Shown: positions 12,043-25,703, counted from the first letter of the stretch. The stretch: DNA of 64,000 nucleotides from Funneliformis mosseae (GCA_910592005.1 CAJVPP010000019.1:1-64000); one strand, 5' to 3'. Program-made: numbers and translations. Notes: generated from the letters alone by a model not told the origin.

Positions 12043-13981
12043 ATGCCACCACAAGAAACAACAAGCGATATAGTTCCGCTAATGCAAAAGCCTAATTCGG
12101 AGGAAGCTTCGACTACAGACGAAATTATAGACGATCCTAACGTTGTTTCTACTGGTTTGGTTCATGATTTTGTAGAATTCGGTGATAAACTGATTGAAGC
12201 TGAAGTTGATACTGGCGAGGTACAAACAAAATTTAGCTGGAAGAAACTGTGGAAATATACGGGGCCTGGTAACTTTTTTTCCCATTTTACGTGCTGTTCA
12301 TTGTTTTTATATTGAGGCATGCTCTTTAACAAAGTTATATAAGGGTGGGGTTTAATAATATATTTCATTTATTTATTTTTTTTTTTTTTTGTTAAATCAT
12401 ATTATTTATATACAATAATAATAATATCTGTATATGTGTATATATTTTGCTTTTTAAAAGGCTTCTTAATGTCCGTAGCATATTTGGATCCTGGAAATTT
12501 AGAAGCAGATTTGCAAAGTGGAGCAGCGGCCGGTTATTCTTTGCTGTGGATTTTATTATACGCTCATATTGCCGGTTTATTAATCCAGATTCTTTCGGCC
12601 CGCTGTGGAGTTGTAACTGGCAAACATCTTGCACAACTCATCAGAATTCATTATTCAACACCTATATCGATAGTACTATGGTTATTTACGGAGATTGCAA
12701 TTATTGGTTCAGATATTCAGGAGATAGTCGGTACTGCTATTGCCATTAAAATCCTTTTTGGTTTACCCTTATGGATTGGAACAATGTTAACCGCCATGGA
12801 TACCTTCCTATTTATGCTATTACATAATTATGGCGTAAGAAAACTAGAAGCGTTTTTTATGACGTTGATTGCCTTTATGGCTGTTTGTTTTTGGGTTGAA
12901 ATGTTTCAAAGTGAGCCAAATGTAAGAGAGATAGTTAAAGGAATGTTAATCCCCGCTGTTCCACGTGGCGCTGTTGTACAAGCTGTAGCTATGATTGGTG
13001 CTGGTATGAATTATTTAATTGAATTTAACCGCAAATCATAAAAAAAATTTCCTTAACAGTTTTTTTATAATGTTTCAATTAGTTATCATGCCACATAATT
13101 TATATCTTCACTCAGCGTTAGTTATGACACGTAAAACGGATCCCAGCTCAAAAGCGAAACTCAAAGAAGCTAACTTTTATTTTTCAATTGAGAGTGCTTT
13201 AGCATTAAGTTGTTCATATCTCATCAATATGGCAATTGTAGTTGTTTTTGCTCGAGTTTTTCACATTCCTGGTAAATTAAAAGCTTTACCAGGATTGTAT
13301 GATGCTGCAGATGTTTTAACAAAAACTTTAGGTAGAGGTGCAAGATACCTTTGGGCACTAGGACTCCTAAGTGCCGGACAAAGTTCCACAATGACAGGAA
13401 CTTTAGCCGGCCAATATGTTGTTGAAGGATATTTTGGAAAGATTTTTTCAAAATCATGGCATCGTGTAGCCATCACTCGTGGTATCGCTTTGATGCCCTC
13501 CATGTTTGTTGCGGTATTCGCGGTAAGTTCATATAATATATTTTTTTTTATTACGTTATTATTATTTTTTTTTATTGATTTATTTTTATCCAAAAAAAAT
13601 AAAAAAAAGGTTGGACATTTTGATACAATGGGAGAACTATTAAATGTTCTTCAGAGCCTATGTCTTCCATGTGCATTAATTCCAATACTTAAGCTTACTA
13701 GCTCAAAGGAAGTGATGGGCCATACATTTAGATCTCATCATATTTGGAAATATATTACATGGGGATTAGCTTTTATTATTATTGGTTTTAATCTTTTCTT
13801 ATTTATAATGTACCTAGAAGAATTACCAAATTTATATGTGGGTTATGTTTGTGGTATTATATATTTCGCCTTTGTCTTGTATCTTGCAATTCTGCCAATT
13901 GGTGAAAAGCAGGAAGATTTGGAAATTGATGAAATGGATGGATATAAAGTAATAGCAAATCGTTTGGAGATAGTTCAATGA
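12043..13981 (+). CDS. NRAMP-family divalent metal transporter
   Basis: A membrane transporter that couples Mn2+/Fe2+ (and related ion) uptake to protons. Four exons: 12043-12268, 12461-13003, 13083-13522, 13610-13981. Introns of 192, 79 and 87 nt are all GT..AG, and the phases join without frameshift to give 526 residues, the usual size for fungal SMF proteins. Key residues are present: DPGN at 85-88 in TM1 and MPHN at 259-262 in TM6, which form the metal site, plus the transport signature GQSSTMTGTLAGQY in exon 3. About 11-12 hydrophobic segments follow a 70-residue acidic cytosolic N-terminus. The first splice joins GPG to FLMSVAYLDPG, which fixes exon 1. Convergent with the ERT1-like gene 457 nt downstream. 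No lesion seen. Which metal and which membrane (plasma, vacuole) cannot be told from sequence. Confidence 0.93.
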
Positions 13982-14437
13982 TTTGTTGATAAACAATTTC
14001 AATTGATTAATTTTAGTTACCTCTATATTATTAAAAGAACAATTTTGAATAATCCCCCCAAAAAATAGATGAAATTAATTTTAATATACTAATTAGTTTA
14101 ATATTTTTAATTTATTATTGTAAATAACATTTTATTATTTATTTGTTTTTTTTTTTATATCTTTGCAATTAATTTAACTTGACATCAAAATTATTTTTTA
14201 CACCTATAATAAATTACGTACAACTATAAAATACTCAAATTTACGAAAAATATTTATAAATAATAGTGAAAATAAGACAAATCTCATGTACACAACCATT
14301 AAATATAACCTGTATAATATATAATAAACTTATAAGGAAGCATAATTCAAAAATATTAATGTTTTTTTTAAAATTAATTAACACGAATAATACACCAAAA
14401 TTTTATTTTTTTTATTATTTTAAACTTTTGACAACAC
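13982..14437. other. Intergenic region between convergent genes
   Basis: AT-rich 3' flank shared by the NRAMP and ERT1-like genes. No extra gene is supported; an open frame at 14266-14451 is compositional. Confidence 0.6.
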
Positions 14438-16643
14438 TCAACTCAAAATAGGTAAAAACTATATAAATAAAAAATATAAAAGTATTTAATAACATTAGTT
14501 TGTTATATAATTCAAAAAAAAAAAGCATTATGGTATCTTAAACTTACATTCCCAACTATGGCCAAAGGGATATCAAAAATATCTCGTTTAATTGTAAAAC
14601 AAAAAGTACATGGTACCGGCATACCCGTAGGCCTCATTAGGATACAAGTGGTCATAACAGATTGTCTAGAATTATCGAACGCATGAGAAGCAAACTTTTC
14701 CCAATATTCTACAGCTGATTGATTATCCATAACCTTTGAAAATCATATACAGTACTGTATGTTATTAATAAAAATATATATATAATAAATTCATAGACAT
14801 TATTATTGGGGTCGCACCTCATATATATAAGTTGTTTTTCCAAGTAATTGATCTTTTGTCCATTGAGTCAACAAAGAAAATTCTTTCCCCACTAAAGCAA
14901 TTTCTCCAGTTCTACGCCAAACTACCGTTGGTGTACCAGAAAAACTTATTAATTTCTCAAATTCCTAATTTAAGTATATTTTAAGTAAGAAAGGAATTGT
15001 ATAAAATTTATATCTGTGCTAAATTTAAAGAAACTACATACTAATATTGTTCTTTGAAAGCATTTTTCCATAAAAATTAAATCTTCTTCGGTGAGATTCA
15101 TTATAAGTGCAATAAACGATGGTCTGAAAGTAGCTAATGCTCTAACGATTCGTTCTATGTGATCTTTATCCATTCTATCTCGGAAAAAAATTTTTTTTTT
15201 TTTTTACAGATTAGAATGATTAAATATTTCAAAGTTTATAAATTTTGATATTCACTTAAACAATAATACATACCTATCTCTTACATACTTTACTAGTGAA
15301 TGAAAACCTTCCGTATAAGAAAAGGGTTTCTTTACATTTGCATAAACATTTTCAGGAGTGTTAGATTGTGATTTTCTCTTTCCACTATTTTCTCTTTTAG
15401 TCCCTATCGTGGCACCGTTAATATTATTAGTCGGCGTTGTTGCCATAATAGGACTTGTACGTTGTTGTTGTTGTTGTAAATGTGTGTTTTGTTGTTGCCA
15501 AGATTGATCCATCATTCCGATATCTGCAAACCCCGGATGTGTACCTATAGATTCTGAAGAAGCCGTTGATAACATATTACTTAGAATAGAATATTCAAGA
15601 TTAACTGCTTCCGAACCAAAACCATAATTAGCCGGTGCGAGAGGATAACCTCCGGGACCAAATATTGAAGGGTCCACAAGGTTATTATTGCCTTAAAAGC
15701 AAACAAATCGAAATAAATACATCATTTGAAAAATGAAAATAAAAAAATAAAGATGACACAAAAAATGAAATTTATAAACTGTATAAAGTTTTCTATAGTG
15801 TTCTATATTAAAATCTTCACGTATTTAACCTCAAAAGTTTTATAAATATACTGGACGCGTGAAAATTCCATTAAATATTCATCTTTAAAATTTCATATTA
15901 AAATTTCGAAATACCTGGGTATTTCGAAATTGTGATACTCACTAGGATTTGTTTGAAATCCGTTATGCATAAATACTGTTTGGTTGGGTTGTGGCCCGAC
16001 TATAAAGTAGCAATCAGATTTTGTCTTTTTTTTTTAAAAAAAAAAAAAAAATTTTAAGTGAAGTTATTAAAAAATAAAAGATTAGCTGAATTTAAAAATG
16101 TTACGTACCAAATAATAAAGTGATCATAATTTGACATTGGTCCAACGATGATTGTTGTTTTTTTGTATGTTCAATATTGAATCAGGTTCATTGTAATAAA
16201 ATTTGAGATCGAGTATTTTAAAGTTAGTAAAGGTCAATATCTGTTGGTAGGTTACTAACTAATATAATGATAGCTCTTTAAACGATAAACTATCTATAAA
16301 TGAATCAATATTTCTTCTATAAAAATAAATTTTCACCCTCATAATTTGAATCTTGTAAATATTTAGCCTTCTTGCGAATTCCGTCAGTACATGTTGCTGC
16401 TAAATCTCTTTTGATACATCGCTGACAGGGCCTAGCTAAATGGACGAGCACATTAAAAGGTGACAGGTTCAGGTTAGTTTAATTTTGACATTTTTATTTC
16501 TCTTACAAATTATACTCACAATCATCACAAGTCAAATGTGCTTTCTGACAATGAAAACAAGCCCTTGTAGCTTTTTTCCTTCGAATCGGGCTAGTCTCGT
16601 GTTCTGAACTTGAAGTTGGTGCACTTTCAGACATTTTATTCAT
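14438..16643 (-). CDS. Zn(2)Cys(6)-PAS transcription factor, ERT1/AcuK type
   Basis: A DNA-binding activator of the ERT1/AcuK/Gsm1 group, which in other fungi controls gluconeogenesis and respiratory carbon use. Eight exons, read right to left: 16520-16643, 16337-16435, 15943-15999, 15274-15691, 15042-15174, 14818-14964, 14548-14733, 14438-14458. All splice phases agree and give 394 residues. The zinc cluster is C29-x2-C32-x6-C39-x5-C45-x2-C48-x8-C57, ideal for the family, followed by the conserved basic stretch GIRKKAKYL. The middle (about 94-210) is a low-complexity Q/N/S region. The C-terminal part from about 234 is a PAS-like fold ([31 protein letters not shown]). The last exon is only 21 nt and encodes FLPILS, matching the typical NWLPIL-like ending. 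Start is the first of two in-frame ATGs (codons 1 and 4). Target genes are inferred from family, not sequence. Confidence 0.9.
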
Positions 16644-18393
16644 TGAATTATTGTAAATCTATTATAGTGATTATAAAGTAAGAAATTGGGAAATATCATG
16701 TACATTTATTGATATCATATGTAATTATAAATAACAGGTGACCATTATTAAAATAGTAACATATCACAAATATCACTTGATCTAAATTCACACTTTATCT
16801 AGACTTTTGTGCAATTGCAAAAGCCAATCAGCATCGACTCAATTATTGAGCGCAGATATAGAAATATTTCTTTACTTCGTTTCGGGTTAATTAATTTGAT
16901 TAGTTAATAAAATCAATCAAGGGAATGATGATTCTTTATCCCTTAGGTTACAGGCAAATTTTTCTGCTTATTTACTATAAATTTCCTTCTGATTTACTTT
17001 TTTTTAAAAAATTAATTTTATAAATATATAATAGTATAATTATTATTGTATTTTCTTTCTTATATTGTTACAACGTGTAAAATCTACGTGCACAATGTGC
17101 ACATATGCATATCAAAAATTTTTTGTGCTCATATAACCTCACAAAAATATGCATATTTTGCACATAAAAATTTTTTCTTCATTTACTTCTTTCATTAAAG
17201 ATTTTAGTAATTATAATTATAAAAAAAAATAATTTTTGGAATAGGATTCCTAGATTTATTCAAAAATAGTTATAGTTACTAATTAAATCTTTTGTAATTA
17301 TTTTTGATTTTTTTGTAATTTAATATTAAATATATTTGATATATCTTTTTAAGTTTATAATAGTATCCCTTTATAATATGTTATATATATATATTAGTTA
17401 TCATTTTTTTGATAATTATCTTATATTGAATTATGTTAAGGTATACCCTTCTGAGTGTAGTCTGATGATCTTTCCAAGTGAAATCATACTGATTTTTAAG
17501 AATTTATAATCTGCATAAGATCATTTAAGTCAAATGTCAATAAATCAAACTTAATAAGTTGTTTTATAATGAATTAATTTTAAATTAATTTTAATCTACT
17601 ATAATGATAATAATAAATTTAAATTTTTAAATATATAATCTCAATTTTCTTGAGTTTTTCATTATAAAAAATTTTATTTTAAAGAAATATTGTAAATAAT
17701 ATGAATATTGTTAATATTATTGATATTATAAAAGATATTATCAAAAATGATACATATTATAAGAATAATCAAATATTAATTATAATTCATATTGATATAT
17801 AACTATATTATTAAATATTAATATAATAAAATTTTATTTTAACTATCCATTAAATTTGACAAAGAGAATGAAATTATATATTTAATAACAGAAAGAATAA
17901 AAGTTAGTGAAATAAGAAATTTTGTATTATTAATAGAATATCTACTAACTTTTACTAAAGGAATTATCATGATATATAATATTGATACTTAAAATAATTA
18001 TAAGTTAGTATTTAGTAATATAAGAATTAAATTAGTTTAAAATATTATAATATATTTTTAATAATTATACTTTTTTTGTAGATACAATACTTTCAAAACA
18101 TTTTTTAAAGGTAATAATATATCTATATAATATTTTTTCTTAAGATATGAAGTTAAAAAGTATTATTATACATGTTAAGATATAAAAGCTTGTAAATATC
18201 TTAGAAAAGATCTCAAAAATAAATTTTATATAAAAGTTAATATAGATCAAAATTTTATTAAAACATTTAATAAAATATCATTAAAACAAAAATCTTAAAA
18301 GGCTAAAATATATAAATACTTTATAATAAAAAAAAAAAAAACTATTAAAAAAATTTTTTTTAAATTAATGTTAAATTTGAATTTATTTTTAAT
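16644..18393. other. ERT1-like promoter side and AT-rich repeat DNA
   Basis: The first 350 nt are less AT-rich and probably hold the promoter of the minus-strand ERT1-like gene. Near 17090-17165 several TGTGCA/TGCATA words are clustered (GTGCACAATGTGCACATATG), resembling a transposon end. No coding signal beyond 17200. Confidence 0.5.
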
Positions 18394-18395
18394 TA
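18230..18395 (+). repeat. Dispersed repeat, left half (interrupted by Tc1 insertion)
   Basis: The segment ending TTAATGTTAAATTTGAATTT matches the first bases of the window (TTAATGTTAAATTTGAACTT). It continues on the other side of the Tc1 copy at 19677-19745 (ATAATATTTAACTTATAAA ... TTACAAA), just as it does without interruption at 1-110. A third copy lies at 41090-41262. In the window start this sequence lies directly 5' of the pogo transposase. Confidence 0.6.
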
Positions 18396-19674
18396 TAGTC
18401 TATAATATAAATATCTAAATTTTATTAAAAATCCTTATACTACTAATTTATATCTGACCAAAATAAAAATCAAAATAGTAATTCTTTAGTTATTTATAGA
18501 TATAAAAATAATGCCTCAAAAATTTTATGTGATTATTTATCAATAAACTTAATCTATAACATTCATTTCAGTTTTTAAAATAAGACATTTAATTGTAAAA
18601 GAATTATGAGTTAAAAAATATATGAAAACCTTCTGAAATAATTAAAATAACTGATTATCTAAGTTTTACTATATATAATATTATCGACTAGTTAAAAAAA
18701 CTGGAATATTGAGCATTTACTTTGTCCTGATCGTCCTCTTATTCTTATTTCTAATAAACATCAAATATCTTAATTATTTTATTCAAGTTAATAATGCAAT
18801 ACCTTTATCTTTAATAATAATAAAATTGAATAATATTTATTCAGATCTTAATATATCAATTTAAACTATTTAATGCATTCTTAAAAATAAACTTAATTAT
18901 ATAATTTATAGATCACAAGCTATTTCTTTTCTTAAACAAAATCATATTGAAGTATATCTATAATGGGCTTTAAGGCATAATCAAGATAATTGATCTCATA
19001 TAATTTTTTTAGATAAAAGTATATTTCAAACATTTATTAATACTCAATTAGTATATTACAAAGCTAGTAGTACACATCCATCATATCCTATAGTAAAATA
19101 TCTATACAAAGTGTATGTTTGGGATGCATTTTCTTATTAAGAATTAATTAGGATTGAATTATTTATAAGAAAAATAGATTTTGAAAAATTCTTTAATTTT
19201 AACTTATTTCTAATGTTCAATGTAGTGTTTCTAACAAGTTAACGTATTAATTTATATAATAAGAGACATTTAACAATTTTTTATAGCAAATAATATTATA
19301 GTAATTAATTAGCCTACAAACTTCTATGACTTGAATTGAATTGAAAATTTATGAATTATTCTTAAAATAAAAATTAGATAAAGTATTAATAATTGGATTA
19401 AAGAAAAAAATGCTTAGTACAGATATTTTTCAAAGCATAATTTAACAGGAATAGGACAGTATTGATCAAAATATTTTCTTTAATTTAATAAATAATATAT
19501 TAGATCAGATTAATAAAGTTATAAAAAATAAGAGTTTACAATTAATTATTAATTTTTTTTATTATATTAATTTGTATATTATAACCTATGAATAGCATAA
19601 ATATAAACTAATAAAATAAAATTTCTAATATTTTTATTTATACAATAAATTCTAAATATTTATATTGTGAATTG
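18396..19674 (+). mobile_element. Decayed Tc1/mariner element, nested copy
   Basis: About 1.28 kb flanked by TA, with degraded terminal inverted repeats (TAGTCTATAATATAAATATCT left; AGATATTT-like complement at 19650-19674). These correspond to the better preserved ends of the element at 56016-57280 (CAGTAGCGGTTATAAATATCTG). A transposase relic runs on the plus strand from about 18480 to 19500: RPLILIS near 18738, SHIIFLDKSIFQT near 18990-19030, VYVWDAFSY near 19110, and DLN-stop-IENL-stop near 19328-19360 for the expected DLNPIENLW. Every major lesion is a Gln or Trp codon turned into a stop. The insertion splits an older repeat. Confidence 0.8.
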
Positions 19675-19760
19675 TAAAAAAATAATATTTAACTTATAAA
19701 AAAAAAATTTATTTTTGGTAGTTTTCTCTTTTTTATTACAAAATACTCATATATCAAAAA
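19675..19760 (+). repeat. Dispersed repeat, right half
   Basis: Continuation of the repeat at 18230-18395 after the Tc1 insertion; aligns with window positions 40-125. Confidence 0.55.
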
Positions 19761-20880
19761 TAATTAATTTATTAAAAGTTAATTAATATTATTTAATATT
19801 ATTAAGATTATTTATTAAATTATTTTTTGTTAGAAAATATCTTATTATAATAGTTACAAATTATTTCTTTTAATAATGAAAAATATAAAGGTTAATTTAT
19901 CTTTTAAAAATGATCAAAAAAAATATATGTTAAAATAAATATATAATTTACAAGTTATAACTATTGTTAAGATAAAAATAAAATAAAAAGCATTATTTTG
20001 AAAATCAAAACTAAGAACTTTTAGGAAAATTATTTAATAGTAAAATTATAAGTAATATTATTTTTCTTAATTTTCTTGAAATTTTAATAATTATACATAT
20101 ATATTTTTGATTTTATTAAATTACACTATTAGAAGATACAACTTTATGTAATATTACTCTTACATCTAATTCAAAAAAGAAAACTTGTAGTAAATTAAAA
20201 GATATTATATTAAAAATTATTATTATTTATTTAAATTAATAATTTTTAAAACTTATTCTTTTTAGGATATTTATATTTACATTTAATAAAACAATTGATC
20301 AAGAAAAGATTATTAAACATAAATATCAAATTAAATTTTATAAATTTAAACTACTAGTTTTAAATATACATTATATATAATCTTTATATTAAAAAATATT
20401 TATATATACTATCTAACTTTACCAAGTAATATTCCTTTTAAAATTAAAATAATAATTGAAGAAATAAGTGAAAAACTTGTAAATATTACAACTAAAAACT
20501 TATATATAATATATATTTTTTATTTATTATTTGAAGCGTAGCAAAAAATTATATATATTTTTGTTCAAAACATAGTAAAAAATTATATATATTTATAAAA
20601 GTTGATTATAACTATTATTATAAGATAATATTCTATTGTCTATATATGTTATGTCATTATTTTTAAAATAAAAATAAATAAATAGATAAATAAATAAATA
20701 ATATGATATTACATATAAATAAACTATATTATAAGTATTACATATAATAAAATAACTAGTATTATAAATATTATAAAGTTATAGAATAGAAAAAGAAAAA
20801 TTTATAAATTTATTTTATTTTTTATTATTATTATAAAAGAATAAAATTTTGAGTTTTAGTTTTTAGGTATTATAAAAGTA
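19761..20880. other. AT-rich DNA between Tc1 and Helitron relics
   Basis: No coding signal on either strand. Should contain the 3' terminus of the Helitron (minus strand), but I could not identify a convincing hairpin followed by CTRR. Confidence 0.5.
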
Positions 20881-20884
20881 AGTA

Positions 20885-23800
20885 TTTTTTTTTGTCTAAT
20901 CATTCTTATAATCTTTTATATTTTTTAATATGTTAAAATCTTTCAAAATTAAATGGTTTAAAAATAAATCTTCAAATATATGTACTATAAAAAAAAGACC
21001 AATAGCAAACTCTTTATTTTCAAGATTATTTACAGTTTTTGTAATATGAAACCTTAATTTATTAACTGTAATTACTTATATAAGATAAATAAAAATTTGC
21101 AAATGTGAACAAAAAAAACTCTGGATTTACTATTTTAGGTACATTAAATTAGTAAATAAGTACAAATTTTCATTCTTTATGCTAATAATTGCAGAATCTT
21201 TATAAGTATCAAAAGAAATCAAAACTACTATCAGAAAGGAAGACAATTTTTGATTTTTTTAAAAAATTATATTTAAATATTTTTATTAAACCGTTAACTA
21301 ATCTACTTTATATTTGCAAATTTATTAATATAATTTATGTATCTCTTATTAGCAATATATTTACTTCAAGATTATATATTATATCAAAATCAGCTTTTTT
21401 GCTTCACTCTCATCTGTAGGTTAGCTTAAATTTAACTATAAGATCATTTAAAGATCAAAATCAATTTAAATTTATTAATTAACTTAGCTTACTTTATTAA
21501 GATAAAATAAAACATCATAAAATATATTATATTTTATTATACTAAACTTATTTTCAATTAATGTGATAAGCTTTTTTCAATCACTTATAGTAGATTCTCT
21601 ATCATTAAATCTTAATAAATTCCTATTATTCTATAGAATCTTTTGATTGATATTAAATATTTTCTAGTTTATATACTTTTCTAAAATATTTATATATTAT
21701 AAAGCTACTATTAGATGGTTTATTTTACTTAGTATTGACATATATAGAAAGATCAAGAATAGGTAGAATCTAACTAATATTACTAAATAGAATAATTAAA
21801 TTGCCATTAAATATTTCATTATTATTCTTAAGAAAAGCTTAATAGAGTTACATATTAATTAATGCTAACATTCAGCAATTGATCATGCTTTTTTTATTAA
21901 TATCATATATTTATGTTTTTAATCTATTTTATAGTTATTTCAGCTGTTTGAATTTTATATTTATATGTTTACTATCATTAAATATTAAAATTAATAGTTC
22001 TAAATATATTATTATTCTATTAATATTAAACATTATAATTTCAGTTAGTGTGAATAATTATAGATAACTTGAATCTAATTTTTTTATTTTTTAAAGTTTA
22101 CTTCAAATTGCTCTGATCATATAAGTTTTTTCAAATTTAATAATCCTTATTATAATTAATCTCAAAAGTTTAACTTGATATTCTGTAAGTATATCTTGAT
22201 AATAAGATTCTATTTATTTAAAGACAGTTTTTTGAATATTGTTTAGTGTTAATAATCTGTTATTAAATCTTCTTTTTTTATCATTAAGCTTAAAGTTTTT
22301 ATTTACAAATATAATAATATCTTTGTAATTTATATTAGAATAAAATTACTTAAAATTATTATTTAATCATAATTTTAATTTATATTATATAATATTAAAT
22401 TAAAAGAATAATCAAAATTTGAATTTAGACTTATTTTAATAAGAAACATCACATCAGGTTAAATTTTTCATTTTTACTATCTTTAATTAATTCTTTATTA
22501 TTATTGATTATTTTATTTTTTCTTATGATTTAGTATTAATCTAAGTAGATTTCTGGATCAAAATTGATTTTCTTAATATATTTACTACACAAAGTAAAAT
22601 ATTTAATAATATCATTTTTCATTAAATATTGAAGATTTTGTAATAAATGTGAAGAAGAACTTTTATATGACAATACTCTTTCTATTAAAGACCTTTATAT
22701 AATAGTGATAAGTATAAATAAATGTGTATAATATTTTCTTGTGAAGATATATTCTATTTATTTTTGATGAATTTATGTATTAATTGAAGTTGATATAGAA
22801 AAAAATCTTCAAACTTAATAGATCATTCGCAATATACTTTTAAAAGTAATTTTTTATTTTTTATTTATTATTAATATTATTATTATAAAATTCTTCATTT
22901 TTTTTAGTATTATAAATATATTTTAATGCTTTCTTATTAAGGTTCAAGAAAATAAATTAATGACTTAAATGGTAGAGAGAAAAGCTGAGAAGGATATAAT
23001 AAGTTTCTTGAATAAAAATATTTTATTTTATCATATTATATAGCAGTAGTTTTTAAACTAAGATAAGAAGTAAATCTTTGGTTAACTTTTGTTAAAAATT
23101 TGATTTAGTATATTTGAAAAGCTTTTAATCTAAGATAAGAAGTAAATCTTTGGTTAACTTTTGTTAAAAATTTGATTTAGTATATTTGAAAAGCTTTTAA
23201 TTTTAGTTCTAATTTGTTAACATACTTTAAAATATATTACAATACAGCATGTATGCTTAAAATTAGTTTTAAATCTATATTAACTCATTATTCTTATAGC
23301 TAAAGTTAGCTATATGAGGTTTATATACTAATCACTTCTTGCTATCACAAGTTTTAAATGCTTATAGTCATTTTCTCATACAAATGTTTTTTGAATAATT
23401 TCTTTTAGATATTTGAATCTGCAGAATTGCTTTTCTTTTAGATTTATATGAAAATAATATATTAAACTACATTAGGTATATCTTTGTAACTTATTAATTA
23501 AGTTAATATAATCTTATTGATTATCATCTAATTTATTACTATTCTTTTAATATAGATATCATTCAGAAACAGTCATATTGAATTCTAAATTTACTATAAT
23601 TATTAGACTATCAAGATATTGTATAATTTCAATTATTATGTTTTCATTTTCCTTCATCTTTTTTTATTCTATTACAAATGTATTTCTTATTTTTTTGATT
23701 TCATAAACATGTATACTATTATGATATTATTATTAAATCTGTATTACTTGTATTACTAATCCTTTAAATCTTATTATACTTTTAGGATATCATTAAAGAA

Positions 23801-25520
23801 GATTTTAAATAAATTACTAAAAAATCAAATTGTGATATAGGGATGACTAATAATGTTTTAATTATTTTATTTTGCTAAAGTTTTAAAGTTATTATTAGTT
23901 AGCATAAACTTATAAAATTCTGATGAACATAGATTAGTAGTACTAAATGTAAAAAAGATTAATATTGCATTTTTATTTACTTAATCATATTATAAAGTTT
24001 GTAATACTATGAATTTTAAAACTAATAAGATTCTCATAATCTTTTCTAAACTGTATGATTTTATTAGCAATATGGTTATTATTAGAGCAATCCTTTCTTA
24101 TATATCTGTAATAGTAATTTTAAAATTAGTAAGATTTTATTTAATATATACTTTTCTTTTTTATAATATTTTCCAATACATTTAAAAATTCAAATATCAT
24201 CAATAAGTATGATATGTAAATCTTCTATTTTTAAATATAAAAAGATGTTTGAAGTATTTAGCAGACTTTACATTTTTAATATATTCTGCATAAAGATTTG
24301 CATATCCAATTAGATATAAAAATAGGAATGCATATACAATACATTCTAGCATCTAAAATTTGTTAACAGAATTGCTATTAATTTGTAGTTATATAATAGG
24401 TTGTTTTTTATCTTGTATTTAATTGAGTGTGTTTTTAATAGCAATATCTTCACTATTATTAGAAAGAATAAGTAAAATAAAGCTTTGTATAATTATATTA
24501 TTATTATAATTTTGGTGATCTGTTTCTTCAATAATATTTTGAAACTATTTATTGATTGAATTATCAATTAGTAAAGATTGAAGATCTTTATTGTTAATGA
24601 TTATGTTAGCATAATAATAATTTTTTTTTTAATTAAACTAATGCATAAGTAACCTTAATATAACTAATTTTAAAATCTTTAATACTTCTTAATTAGCAGA
24701 TTAATAATATATTATAAACATATTCAATGATGATAGATATTAAGAAAGCTTTAAGATGAATTCTTAAACATTTTTAGTAAAATTAATTACATTATCATGA
24801 TACTCATATTGACTTCTGCAAAGTCTATATATTAATATCATAAGAAAAACTTGAATAATTAATATTTTTTTAATTTCTAAAAGATTTTGAAATTTGTAAG
24901 ATATTTTATCTGAGTTAATGTTATTTTCTGCTAAAAATTTTTTATAAGAATTATCTTAATATAGTAATATTAGCATTTCTTTTTATAAGAATAATAGATA
25001 GAAAACTTTTATTATATGTGAAGCAAAGGTAATATTAAAATTTATTTTTTGTTTAAAATTGCTTTATGAACTTTTAATCAGATTTACTTAGAATACTAGA
25101 AGTAATTTATTACATAAATTTATATTATTAAAAATTTGATAAGATTTGCTATAGTTATTGCTATTGTTGATTCTTATTTTTATTTATATTAAATCTTAAT
25201 TTAAAATAATATTAATAATATTTTTCAGATTTATTCTTCGTTTATAAAAACATCTTAAATATTTTTTGCATTATTTATCTATTTCTATTTTAACCTTATG
25301 TATTATCTTTTATTATTATATACTGTATATGTTATTAATTGATCAGTAGTTTATTTTACTTTTTTTGCTACTTGCTTTCTTATTGTTTTGTAAGACATGC
25401 TTTATGTTAGCTAGAGATCTTATTTTCTCTAATTTTACATTTACAAAGAGTATCCTAACTTATAAATATATTATCTATTATATATGCTAAAAAGAAATTT
25501 GATTAGTTAGCTTATATTTA
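20885..25520 (-). pseudogene. Helitron Rep/helicase relic (about 4.6 kb)
   Basis: Minus-strand reading recovers the order of a Helitron protein. The basic N-terminus lies near 25300-25450. The Helitron-like N domain follows (AYFLFLYLIGYANLYAEYI and RRFTYHTY near 24200-24360). Then come IRKDCSNNNHIANKIIQF near 24090 and a Rep-type segment ending in IHVYE (expected HVHG) near 23720. The Pif1-like helicase has a degraded Walker A near 22110-22150 (KFEKTYMIRAI), the GQLPPVLD equivalent near 21760, RESTISD-stop-KKL near 21600, KKADFDIIYNLEVNILL near 21370-21400 and ITVN....TVNNLENKEFAIG near 21000-21080. Stops occur every 10-20 codons and the composition matches the AT-rich surroundings. No functional copy. 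Open frames at 21189-21419 and 21879-22067 are antisense to it. Confidence 0.85.
23058..23201. repeat. Perfect 72-bp tandem duplication inside the Helitron relic
   Basis: Two identical adjacent 72-nt units, 23058-23129 and 23130-23201 (each begins CTAAGATAAGAAGTAAATC and ends AAAAGCTTTTAAT or equivalent). The unit is a multiple of three and has no mismatches, in contrast to the heavily mutated surroundings, so the duplication is recent or an assembly artefact. Confidence 0.9.
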
Positions 25521-25703
25521 GCTTTATAAATTGAACATCATATAATATAATCAGCATGTGTATTTTTATATTTTATAATACTTATTTATTTAATATTAAA
25601 AATTATATTATTAAATATTTTATTATTATAAATATTGATTAAAAAATTTTTAACATAATAGTAATAAATATTCTAATCTCATAACAGTTCATATATTTTA
25701 ATA

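Noticed and set aside
12079..12634. Minus-strand frames over the NRAMP gene
   Set aside because: Antisense to a strongly conserved transporter with complete splice phases.
13019..13082. NRAMP frame starting inside intron 2 as a separate gene
   Set aside because: 13004-13082 is a GT-AG intron; splicing joins GAVV...MIGA to VIMPHNLYL exactly.
16100..16330. Additional ERT1-like exon
   Set aside because: Coding-like text ([15 protein letters not shown]) exists on the minus strand, but it is preceded by stops and is not needed: exon 2 joins exon 3 at 15999 in phase.
21189..22067. Plus-strand small genes
   Set aside because: They lie antisense to the Helitron helicase relic and have biased composition only.
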